The notes under the pieces were generated by a model. The model was not told the origin of the DNA and made no database searches. It saw only the letters and a list, made by a program, of their open reading frames with translations. From contig JAEWEG010000046.1 in the NCBI GenBank assembly GCA_023389575.1, positions 1-5,964 on the forward strand: 5,964 nucleotides of DNA, read 5' to 3'. Every line of letters starts with the position of its first letter. Within the stretch, counting starts at the first letter, position 1. This stretch comes from Chloroflexota bacterium (lineage in GTDB: Bacteria; Chloroflexota; Chloroflexia; Thermomicrobiales; UBA6265). A program made the position numbers and the translations under genes. This document shows positions 1 to 5,578 of the stretch, piece after piece.

Positions 1-2148
1 GGTGTCGGGAAGACGCGTCTTGCGATCGAGGCCCTGCACACCCTGGGCGATGCCGGATTCGATGTCATCGCCTACGTCCCCCTTGCGCCGGTCCATGACC
101 CCGACCTCGTGCTGTCCACAATCGCCGAACATCTGGAGTTGGAGCACACGAGCGGTCTTCCGCTCCCGAAACGGATCGTCGCGTTCGCCCGGGAGCATCG
201 CCTGTTGCTGGCCCTCGACAATGCCGAGCACTTGCTGGAGGCAGCTCCGGTCGTTGCCAACCTGCTGGCCGACTGCGCGTCGCTCACGGTGCTGGTGACG
301 AGCCGGGCCCGGCTCAACCTGAGTGGGGAGCACGTCTTCCCGGTCCAGCCGCTGACCGGGCCGGCATCACGGGCATTGTTCGAGCAGCGCACGCGCGCGA
401 TCGCGCCCGATTTCCGAATGGTCCCGGATCTTGTGCCGACCGTCGACGCGATCTGCGCGCGACTCGACCGCCTGCCGCTTGCGATCGAACTTGCCGCCGC
501 CCGGATCGTGGCCCTGCCCCCGTCAGCCCTCCTGGACCGGCTCGCGGAACCGCTGCGGCTACTGACCGGGGGACCGCGCGATGCCCCGGATCGCCAACGC
601 ACCATGCACGATGTGGTCGCCTGGAGCTACAACCTCCTGCCAGAGCACCAGCAAACCCTGTTCCGGCATCTGGGCGTTTTCGTCGGCGGGTTCACGTTGG
701 AAGCCGCCGAGGCGGTGAACGGCGACAGCAAGAACACCCTCCCGAGCCTGGAGGCGCTGATCGCCTTCAGCCTTGTCATTTCCGTGCCCGGCCCAACCGG
801 ACAGGCACGGTTTGCGATGCTGGAGACGATTCGGGAGTTCGCACTCGCGCGCCTCACGGACTCCGGAGAGGCGGATATGATCCGGGCGCTCCATGCGGCC
901 TACTTCGCTGACGCCATCGAAGAGGAGCTGCCGGTGCAGAACGGGCCGGACCAGCGTGGAGCGCTGGACCGGATTGAGGCTGACCTCCAGAATTGCCGGT
1001 CGGCGATGACCTGGGCGCTCGACTCCGGTGAAGCCGCCATCGGCATTCGCCTGGCCGGTGCCTTGTGGCACATCTGGACCTTCGAGGAATTCCGTGGCGG
1101 ACGCCTGCGGAATGAACGGCTGGCGGAGGGGCGCGCGTGGCTGGACCGGATGCTCGAGATGAGATCCGAATTACCTGTCTCCATCCTGGCGGAGGCAATC
1201 GCCGGCGCCGGACGACTGGCGCAAATGGCCGGTGACATGGCGGCGGCTCGAAAATGGGTCGCGGAACTCATGGACCGGGCACAGGCCGAGCGTCACGACT
1301 ATGGCATATTCTGGGCCCACTGCTTGCTGGCAAACGAAAGGTTCTTCGAACACGACTATGTGACCGCCTTCCCGCACTTCGAGGCCGCCGCCGAGGTCGC
1401 AACCCGGATCCGCGATCCCGAGAGCGCACGCGCCGAGGTCCTCCTGGGATGGAGTTGGGCCGAGCACCTCGCGGGAGAGCACGCGTCCGCGATGTCCCAT
1501 GCCAGGGAGGCTCTGGACCTCGCCCGCCTATCGCGGAACCCAATTGTGATGTCAAATACCGCGGGGCACTTGGGGCATCTTTCTCTCCTTGGCGGCGACC
1601 TGCGAGAGGCGACCCTCCTGCTCCAGGAGGCAGTAGTTCTATCCATCGAGCTACGAACATACCGTGCAACGGCGCATTGGTTGGCGGACCTCGCGCATAT
1701 CGCGATCGCGATTGGACAGGAAGCACGGGCAGTCGTCTTCGAGGCCGCCGCCGCGCCATACACCGAGAGGTTCTGGTGGACACTGGACCCCAACGAGGTT
1801 GTTGACCCGCCCCAGACAACACTTGCCAAAGCGGAAAGGGAGCGGGCCTGGGCTCGCGGTAGCGACCTGAGCTGGGCGGAGGTAATGGCCGAGGTCGATG
1901 CCCTCATGGCCAGCCTGGATCTCCCGGCATCACCTCCACCGGCGTCCGGCGATTCACTTGGATTGTCCCGTCGCGAGCGAGAGGTGCTGAAGCTGGTGGC
2001 CAGCGGGCAATCGAACCGCGCGATCGCGGAGTCGCTTAGCATCAGCCAGCGCACCGTCGAGCATCACGTCCTGCATATCCTGACCAAGCTGAGTGTCGAT
2101 TCCCGGGCCGCCGCCGCGGCTTTCGCGGTCCGAAATGGGTTGGACTGA
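1..2148 (+). CDS. LuxR-family regulator with STAND/NB-ARC-like ATPase and TPR-like region (5' partial)
   Basis: The frame is open from base 1 to the TGA at 2146-2148, giving 715 visible codons. The first visible residues, GVGKTRLA, are the end of a Walker A loop, so the start codon and probably a few dozen residues or more lie upstream. Further ATPase signs are a Walker B-like LLLALDNAEHLL (Asp at visible residue 73), a sensor-type LVTSR (about 98-102) and a GLPLA-like LPLAIELAAARI (from 158). A winged-helix-like stretch follows (about 200-240, with FVGGF), then LETIREFALARL. Residues from about 270 to 620 are Ala/Leu-rich helical repeats of TPR type, ending in the family's usual tail (RAWARGSDLSWAEVMAEV). 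Residues 653-715 are a LuxR/GerE helix-turn-helix: LSRREREVLKLVASGQSNR, then recognition helix SQRTVEHHVLHILTKL. Such proteins are ATP-dependent signal-sensing transcription activators in the cytoplasm. The ligand and target genes are unknown; adjacency to the importer operon is only weak evidence for control of it. Confidence 0.94.
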   Translation, partial: GVGKTRLAIEALHTLGDAGFDVIAYVPLAPVHDPDLVLSTIAEHLELEHTSGLPLPKRIVAFAREHRLLLALDNAEHLLEAAPVVANLLADCASLTVLVTSRARLNLSGEHVFPVQPLTGPASRALFEQRTRAIAPDFRMVPDLVPTVDAICARLDRLPLAIELAAARIVALPPSALLDRLAEPLRLLTGGPRDAPDRQRTMHDVVAWSYNLLPEHQQTLFRHLGVFVGGFTLEAAEAVNGDSKNTLPSLEALIAFSLVISVPGPTGQARFAMLETIREFALARLTDSGEADMIRALHAAYFADAIEEELPVQNGPDQRGALDRIEADLQNCRSAMTWALDSGEAAIGIRLAGALWHIWTFEEFRGGRLRNERLAEGRAWLDRMLEMRSELPVSILAEAIAGAGRLAQMAGDMAAARKWVAELMDRAQAERHDYGIFWAHCLLANERFFEHDYVTAFPHFEAAAEVATRIRDPESARAEVLLGWSWAEHLAGEHASAMSHAREALDLARLSRNPIVMSNTAGHLGHLSLLGGDLREATLLLQEAVVLSIELRTYRATAHWLADLAHIAIAIGQEARAVVFEAAAAPYTERFWWTLDPNEVVDPPQTTLAKAERERAWARGSDLSWAEVMAEVDALMASLDLPASPPPASGDSLGLSRREREVLKLVASGQSNRAIAESLSISQRTVEHHVLHILTKLSVDSRAAAAAFAVRNGLD

Positions 2149-2295
2149 CACCAACCAGTAGAACTACCCATTCACCGATCCACCCAGCGCACATGGAAAT
2201 AGGCGAAAGCCCCGATGGTCGTACCGGACGACGCTGGCATGCTGGCCTCGTGGCCGCCGGGATTAGGTCGATCCCATCAGCCGGCCGAAGTGTTA

Positions 2296-2301
2296 CGGAG
2301 G
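2296..2301 (+). promoter_or_regulatory. Shine-Dalgarno CGGAGG deciding the start at 2308
   Basis: CGGAGG, preceded by TTA, lies 6 bases before the ATG at 2308. It is the best ribosome binding site in the window. It favours that ATG over the upstream in-frame GTG at 2215, which would add 31 residues ahead of an otherwise normal signal peptide. Confidence 0.8.
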
Positions 2302-2307
2302 CCAATC

Positions 2308-2739
2308 ATGTTCGCCAAATTCCAATTCAGCCACATCCGTCGTGCCGTCCTCCTCGTCATCATCGCCATATCGTCGCTCGCACCTGGATTGCCGACAACC
2401 GCGCAGGAGATCGCGCCCCTGCCGGTCCTCTCCAGCATTGCAGGTGCCATCGCCCCAGACACGATCCAGGTCCGGGGCGAAGGGTTCACCGCGGGTGGCG
2501 AGGTCTTCATCGCAATCCACGACCCGTGGGGTGAGCGATCGTATGAAACGCGATGGACGACCGCCTCGAAACCGACCATGGACATGCTCGGACACGACGA
2601 TCCGGCCCTTGGTTTCCGGCCAGGCGGCCTGGTGTTCGAATCCTTCGCGAATCTCTGTGGCCAGCAGGTGATGGTCCGTGCCTACGACCAGGCGACACGC
2701 TCATGGAGCAACGTCGTCGACATCGAGTCCGCCTGCTGA
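2308..2739 (+). CDS. small secreted protein of unknown function, Ig/IPT-like beta fold possible
   Basis: This gene encodes 143 residues and I do not recognise its family. Residues 1 to about 32 form a Sec-type signal peptide: basic start (H9, R11, R12), hydrophobic core AVLLVIIAISSLA, then a cleavage-like PTTA before QE. The mature part of about 110 residues contains APDTIQVRGEGFTAGGEVFI. This is the pattern of an IPT/TIG or similar Ig-like beta-sandwich (a domain opening with the ideal form 'V.G.GF..G..V.I'). It ends with VMVRAYDQATRSWSNVVDIE, another likely strand pair. Only two cysteines follow the signal (C117 and the C-terminal C143), so one disulfide outside the membrane is possible. 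There are no membrane anchors beyond the signal, no lipobox and no catalytic motif. It sits 159 bases after the regulator on the same strand, and a strong hairpin starts 45 bases after its stop, so it may be a separate transcription unit. Coding status is well supported by the RBS and signal; function is not. Confidence 0.8.
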   Translation: MFAKFQFSHIRRAVLLVIIAISSLAPGLPTTAQEIAPLPVLSSIAGAIAPDTIQVRGEGFTAGGEVFIAIHDPWGERSYETRWTTASKPTMDMLGHDDPALGFRPGGLVFESFANLCGQQVMVRAYDQATRSWSNVVDIESAC

Positions 2740-2784
2740 GTGGGTGCCGACCCGGTCCAATGCTGATTGTGACCCAATATCTGG

Positions 2785-2824
2785 GAGGGTGGAGGCGAGT
2801 ACGCGAGTACTGGCCTCCACCTTC
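2785..2824 (+). terminator. strong hairpin with GCGA tetraloop after the small secreted gene
   Basis: The outer stem pairs 2785-2796 with 2813-2824: twelve pairs, one of them G-U on the plus strand. There is then one G/G mismatch (2797/2812), and the inner stem AGTAC (2798-2802) pairs with GTACT (2807-2811) around the loop GCGA, a GNRA tetraloop. It starts 45 bases after the stop at 2739. There is no T-tract after it, so it is either a terminator lacking the U-tail, an mRNA 3' stabiliser, or part of a structured RNA. The G-U pair and the GNRA loop both favour the plus-strand transcript as the folded form. Confidence 0.45.
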
Positions 2825-2848
2825 GCGCGAGCGGGCAGGCTCCCTGAC

Positions 2849-2870
2849 TCCCGCTATTCGGATAGTGGGA
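2849..2870 (+). other. second hairpin, 9-bp stem with TCGG loop
   Basis: TCCCGCTAT (2849-2857) pairs with ATAGTGGGA (2862-2870) around TCGG. Eight pairs are Watson-Crick and one is G-U on the plus strand. It follows the previous hairpin by 24 bases. ACCCTCC at 2873-2879, just after it, is complementary to GGAGGGT at 2784-2790, at the foot of the first hairpin, so an alternative long-range pairing is possible. Confidence 0.45.
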
Positions 2871-3030
2871 AGACCCTCCACACTCGGACTCGTGTTGCTC
2901 TTCCCCAACCGCTCACTACCGCCCCCAGGCCGCCTCGCACGCTCATTGGTAGCGGCGAATCGCGTGTCTTCGCCAGGAAGAGCCACCCCCAACGCTCGAT
3001 GCCCTCGGGTCCGCCCACCATCCCTCAATA

Positions 3031-3053
3031 GTGACAGGCCTCGTGACTGTCAC
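3031..3053. promoter_or_regulatory. palindromic operator-like site GTGAC-T-GTCAC
   Basis: GTGACTGTCAC at 3043-3053 is a perfect dyad around one central base. GTGACAG at 3031-3037 adds a second half-site, forming an outer inverted repeat with CTGTCAC (3047-3053). Just downstream, GCAAAC occurs twice, 15 bases apart (3056-3061 and 3071-3076). Size and symmetry suit a dimeric repressor, but no gene starts close by with certainty, and a small RNA hairpin is an equal reading. Confidence 0.25.
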
Positions 3054-3100
3054 GGGCAAACATTCCCAACGCAAACGCCCGAATACACGGCACTTACCGT

Positions 3101-3165
3101 GGTAGGGGCGGATCCCCGCAAAGAGGCGACGTGTTCATGAACGAACCGAAGGTGTCCGCCCTGCC
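3101..3165. repeat. long imperfect inverted repeat, possible intergenic repeat element
   Basis: GGTAGGGGCGGA (3101-3112) faces TCCGCCCTGCC (3155-3165). The core GGGCGGA/TCCGCCC pairs perfectly over 7 bases, and the outer part continues with one bulge and one G-U. The spacer contains the perfect 10-base palindrome GTTCATGAAC (3133-3142). The layout resembles dispersed intergenic palindromes beginning GTAGGGGCGG that I associate with Chloroflexota genomes; that link is from memory and untested. Confidence 0.35.
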
Positions 3166-3410
3166 TCACCTGCTCTCACCACCGCCACAACACACCGCGC
3201 CCCACTCCAGCGCCGCGATCACCGCCCAATGGCGGGCTTTCGCGATCTCAATGCGTTCACTGGGCAGACGCCTGGACTCGATGGAGGCGGCCACCTCCAC
3301 CGAACACGACAACACCATTACCGCGCCAACATTAATGCGAAATCCCACATTAATTCCCCGGCCCAAAAAGCCGGTCGTTCCGGGCGAAATCACCCCAGCC
3401 AGACGAATAA

Positions 3411-3429
3411 ATGGATTAATGGATTAATG
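3411..3429. repeat. 8-base tandem duplication ATGGATTA x2 plus ATG
   Basis: ATGGATTA at 3411-3418 is repeated at 3419-3426 and followed by ATG. It carries two ATTAAT words 8 bases apart (3415-3420, 3423-3428). Short direct repeats like this arise by polymerase slippage, and since 8 is not a multiple of three the change shifts any reading frame through it. Confidence 0.85.
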
Positions 3430-3440
3430 TCGGCGAAAAA

Positions 3441-3477
3441 CACACGCCCACAACCCGCATCCATTTGCGCGCGTGTG
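3441..3477 (-). terminator. inverted repeat with T5 tail on the minus strand
   Basis: CACACGC (3441-3447) pairs with GCGTGTG (3471-3477), and CGCA (3456-3459) with TGCG (3466-3469) inside. AAAAA at 3436-3440 precedes it, so minus-strand RNA would read a GC-rich stem followed by five U. The 23-base loop is long for an intrinsic terminator, and on the plus strand it overlaps the possible promoter, so an operator-like role is an alternative. Confidence 0.25.
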
Positions 3478-3493
3478 ACGCGTTTGGTATCGT
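3465..3493 (+). promoter_or_regulatory. possible sigma-70 type promoter of the importer operon
   Basis: TTGCGC (3465-3470) and TATCGT (3488-3493) are separated by 17 bases and lie about 160 bases before the first permease start. Both hexamers keep the most conserved positions only in part, so this is a weak match. No other better pair was seen between 3200 and 3650. Confidence 0.2.
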
Positions 3494-3637
3494 GCCTCGC
3501 ATAGTCATCCAACCGCAGAAACACCGGCTCACGGCCACGCGCATCAAGGCATTGATCTTGCTCCACATGCCCCGCCGTCGCCACCTTACCGAAAGGAACT
3601 CCACGCCTTCCGCGCCGTCCGCTCGATTCGCACCAGC

Positions 3638-3647
3638 AGGACAGGGA
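3638..3647 (+). promoter_or_regulatory. Shine-Dalgarno region supporting the start at 3651
   Basis: AGGA at 3638-3641 lies 9 bases before the ATG at 3651, with a second purine run AGGGA at 3643-3647. Earlier in-frame starts at 3465 and 3567 have no such site, and they would add Arg/His-rich residues unlike a permease amino terminus. Confidence 0.55.
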
Positions 3648-3650
3648 CCC

Positions 3651-4610
3651 ATGACGGAAACGACGATCGAACACGACCCCCTACCCTCCAACCGCCCAAG
3701 AAGCGCGGCCACCCGCTCGCTCGGCCGCGACTGGAAAATCGGATACGCCTTCATCCTCCCGCTCGTCGTCATCCTCATCGCCCTCGTCGCTTACCCCTTC
3801 TTCGCCGGCATCGTCCTCAGCTTCCAGAACAAAACCATTGGCAGCGGCGCGCGCTGGGTCGGGCTGGACAACTACCGCGAACTCCTCTATGGAGACCAGT
3901 ACTCCTCCGTCTTCTGGAAATCCGTCCGCGTCTCGGCCATCTACACCGGCGTCTCGGTCGCCCTCAAGTTGATCATCGGCATGTGCATGGCGCTCATGGT
4001 CAACGAACAGTTCCGCGGCCGCATGCTGGTCCGCGCGCTGCTCTTCCTGCCCTGGGCCACGCCCACCATCATCGTCGCCCTCACCTGGCGCTGGATCCTC
4101 GATGGCTCCATCAACGGCCTCATCAACCTCTTCCGGGTCGACTACCTCGGCGCCACCACCCTCGTCCAGTTCCTCTCCGATCCCAGCAAGGCCCTCTGGT
4201 CCGTCATCATCGCCGTCACCTGGCAGGGAACCCCCTTCTACACCATGATGCTGCTCGCCGGGCTCCAGGCCATCCCCTCCGAACAGTACGAAGCGGCCGC
4301 CCTGGACGGCGCCGGCCCATTCCAGCGCTTCCGCGACATCACCCTCCCTGGGCTCGTCCCGGCCATCACCATCACCGTCCTGCTTTCCACCATCTGGACC
4401 GCCAACAGCATCAACTTCATTTACGCCATGACCCGCGGCGGCCCCGCCAACTCCACCATGACCTTCCCCATGCTCGCCTTCGAAATCGGCATCGCCGGCG
4501 CCCGCCAACTGGGCATGGCCGCCGCCGTCTCGGTCCTGTTCTTCCCCATCTTCATCGTCGCCATCTACCTGCTCACCAAACGGATGCTCTCGTCCGAGTC
4601 CCAGGGCTGA
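3651..4610 (+). CDS. CUT1-type ABC importer permease, MalF/UgpA-like
   Basis: This 319-residue inner membrane protein forms one half of the channel of a binding-protein-dependent sugar-type importer. About 30 polar residues are followed by six hydrophobic segments: roughly 31-58, 92-118, 127-150, 181-206, 234-258 and 288-308. The cytoplasmic EAA loop, which docks on the ATPase, is at 214-233: EAAALDGAGPFQRFRDITLP. The TRGGP motif (261-265) after the fifth segment is typical of MalF/UgpA relatives. Length matches UgpA-type proteins; the large periplasmic insert of enterobacterial MalF is absent. The frame is open upstream to beyond 3465, but the start at 3651 is chosen for its RBS and the family length. 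The second permease follows after 25 bases. Codon use leans strongly to C-ending codons (about 29 CTC against 10 CTG for leucine by hand count), unlike the regulator at the window start, where CTG predominates. Substrate cannot be told from the sequence. Confidence 0.93.
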   Translation: MTETTIEHDPLPSNRPRSAATRSLGRDWKIGYAFILPLVVILIALVAYPFFAGIVLSFQNKTIGSGARWVGLDNYRELLYGDQYSSVFWKSVRVSAIYTGVSVALKLIIGMCMALMVNEQFRGRMLVRALLFLPWATPTIIVALTWRWILDGSINGLINLFRVDYLGATTLVQFLSDPSKALWSVIIAVTWQGTPFYTMMLLAGLQAIPSEQYEAAALDGAGPFQRFRDITLPGLVPAITITVLLSTIWTANSINFIYAMTRGGPANSTMTFPMLAFEIGIAGARQLGMAAAVSVLFFPIFIVAIYLLTKRMLSSESQG

Positions 4611-4617
4611 CCCAAAC

Positions 4618-4625
4618 GAAAGGGA
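4618..4625 (+). promoter_or_regulatory. Shine-Dalgarno GAAAGGGA for the second permease
   Basis: The AGGG core ends 11 bases before the ATG at 4636. Another ATG at 4626 overlaps the site itself and opens a different frame whose product (His/Arg/Pro-rich) is not protein-like, so 4636 is the start. Confidence 0.7.
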
Positions 4626-4635
4626 ATGAACCAGC

Positions 4636-5532
4636 ATGTCCGAGATGTCCACCGCCCCCACCGCGCCGGTCCAACCGCCCGCCCCGCATCCCGTCCGCGC
4701 CTGGCTCGCGCGAAAGGGTATGAAGTCGATCCTGCTTCCCATCGGTCTCACCATCTCCCTGATCTGGACCCTCTTCCCCTATGCCTGGATCCTGGCCACC
4801 TCGCTCAAGCCGAACCGCGACATCTTCGTCGAGTCCGCCATCATCCCCACCCGCTTCACCTTCGAGCATTACGAGTACATCTTCAGCAACGACGACTTCC
4901 GCACGTACTTCAAGAACAGCGCGCTTGTCGCCGTCTCCACGACCATCGTCGCCATGATCATCGCCGTCCTCGCCGCGTACGCTCTCACCCGCCTCCGGTT
5001 CACCGGCCGCGAGTTCGTTGCCCGCGCCACCATCGTCACTTATCTGATCCCCGCCTCCTTGCTCTTCATCCCGCTCTTTCAGGTCGCCTTCCAGCTTCAC
5101 CTCACCGACAAGGTGTGGGGACTCGTGGTCATCTACCTCATCTTCTCCGTGCCCTTTTCCACCTGGATGACCATCTCCTACTTCAACACCGTCCCCAGCG
5201 AGTTGCAGGACGCCGCTCTCGTCGATGGCGCGTCCCGTCTCCGGGCCCTGTTCTCGATCTTCATTCCGCTCTCGCTTCCGGCCCTGGCCGTCGTCTCCCT
5301 CTTCACCTTCACCGTGGCCTGGAACGAATTCCTCTTCGCCCTCCTCCTCATCGGCCGCGACTCGCAGAAAACGATCCCGGTCGGGCTCACCGAATTCGTT
5401 CGCGGCGACACCTACCAATGGGGACGCCTCATGGCTGGCTCGCTCATCGCGTCGTTGCCACCGGTGCTCATCTACTTCGTCTCGCAGCGCTGGGTGGTTT
5501 CAGGTCTGGCAGGAGGTGCAATCAAGGGATAG
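4636..5532 (+). CDS. CUT1-type ABC importer permease, MalG/UgpE-like
   Basis: This 298-residue inner membrane protein is the partner subunit of the preceding permease. A Pro/Ala-rich cytoplasmic start of about 28 residues leads into six hydrophobic segments: roughly 30-55, 95-118, 129-153, 160-183, 210-238 and 264-284. The EAA loop at 189-209 reads ELQDAALVDGASRLRALFSIF, with the conserved Asp-Gly-Ala. The sequences TSLKPNRDIF near 55-64 and TVAWNEFLFALLL near 226-238 are hallmarks of MalG-type subunits, as is the end GLAGGAIKG, which in relatives contacts the ATPase. Length is normal (about 270-300). The stop TAG is at 5530-5532 and the binding-protein gene starts 46 bases later, so the two permeases and binding protein are very likely cotranscribed. 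There is no sign of damage. Confidence 0.94.
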   Translation: MSEMSTAPTAPVQPPAPHPVRAWLARKGMKSILLPIGLTISLIWTLFPYAWILATSLKPNRDIFVESAIIPTRFTFEHYEYIFSNDDFRTYFKNSALVAVSTTIVAMIIAVLAAYALTRLRFTGREFVARATIVTYLIPASLLFIPLFQVAFQLHLTDKVWGLVVIYLIFSVPFSTWMTISYFNTVPSELQDAALVDGASRLRALFSIFIPLSLPALAVVSLFTFTVAWNEFLFALLLIGRDSQKTIPVGLTEFVRGDTYQWGRLMAGSLIASLPPVLIYFVSQRWVVSGLAGGAIKG

Positions 5533-5563
5533 CCACGGGACTTCGACAGGTTCGACACAGCGC

Positions 5564-5569
5564 GAAAGG
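5564..5569 (+). promoter_or_regulatory. Shine-Dalgarno GAAAGG deciding the GTG start at 5579
   Basis: GAAAGG ends 9 bases before GTG at 5579. No ATG, GTG or TTG occurs in frame between the upstream permease stop and this codon, and the next residues lead straight into the twin-arginine motif. Confidence 0.7.
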
Positions 5570-5578
5570 CTGACACCA

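Larger units (their letters stand above)
2740..3650. other. gene-poor, hairpin- and repeat-rich stretch
   Basis: No frame here has a good ribosome binding site together with recognisable protein features. Open frames exist on both strands (for example + 3137-3427 and - 3674-3390), but they are Arg/Pro/Cys-rich or overlap each other. The stretch instead holds two strong hairpins (2785-2824, 2849-2870), weaker ones (GGCGAA/TTCGCC at 2954-2959 and 2969-2974; CACGG/CCGTG at 3086-3090 and 3097-3101), a palindrome at 3031-3053, a long inverted repeat at 3101-3165, an AT-rich island at 3329-3430, and the untranslated leader of the importer operon. It may combine a terminator zone, a small RNA or repeat element, a decayed gene and the operon promoter. 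Confidence 0.6.
3166..3674 (-). pseudogene. possible decayed or phase-variable minus-strand gene, frameshifted by an 8-base duplication
   Basis: On the minus strand one frame is open from 3674 down to 3390. A second frame is open from a stop inside the tandem repeat (about 3426) down to the TGA at 3166-3168. The switch between them falls at the ATGGATTA duplication (3411-3426). Deleting one copy leaves 501 bases, exactly 167 codons, and joins FFADINP directly to FIRLAGVISPG without a stop. The joined frame then reads through GINVGFRINVG, a repeated INVG. The product is not recognised, no good RBS is seen at any candidate start, and the first 30 residues are unconvincing (Arg/Cys-rich). A plus-strand frame from 3137 is also extended by the same deletion, to 3504, so the strand is uncertain. 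It overlaps the importer leader. This is an inference, not a firm call. Confidence 0.2.

Noticed and set aside
2215..2307. In-frame GTG extension of the small secreted protein
   Set aside because: It would place 31 residues before a good signal peptide, and it lacks the strong RBS seen before the ATG at 2308.
2149..2307. Terminator between the regulator and the small secreted gene
   Set aside because: Only weak stems are present (GTCGT/ACGAC at 2218-2232; GGCC/GGCC a little downstream), with no T-tract, so no call was made.
2553..3140. Plus-strand open frame of 195 codons running out of the small secreted gene
   Set aside because: It begins inside a well-supported gene in another frame, is Arg/Pro-rich, and crosses both strong hairpins.
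3465..3650. Upstream extension of the first permease to 3465 or 3567
   Set aside because: No Shine-Dalgarno at either start, residues unlike permease amino termini, and the resulting length would exceed the family's usual size.
3430..3650. LacI-type operator upstream of the importer
   Set aside because: I looked for a CG-centred palindrome as is usual for sugar importer operons and found no convincing one in the leader.
2740..3650. tRNA, CRISPR array or known RNA gene in the gene-poor stretch
   Set aside because: No cloverleaf or T-loop consensus, no regularly spaced repeats, and no RNase P, tmRNA or rRNA signature was seen.
3681..4754. Minus-strand open frame of 357 codons opposite the first permease
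   Set aside because: The product is almost entirely Gly, Asp, Glu and Val, an artefact of C-ending codons on the other strand; the plus strand encodes a clear permease with EAA loop and six membrane segments.
4573..5418. Minus-strand open frame of 281 codons opposite the second permease
   Set aside because: Same low-complexity Glu/Asp/Gly composition and no RBS; it is a shadow of the MalG-like gene.
4626..5573. Plus-strand open frame of 315 codons overlapping the second permease
   Set aside because: Its ATG overlaps the Shine-Dalgarno of the real gene and its product is His/Arg/Pro-rich, typical of an out-of-frame reading.
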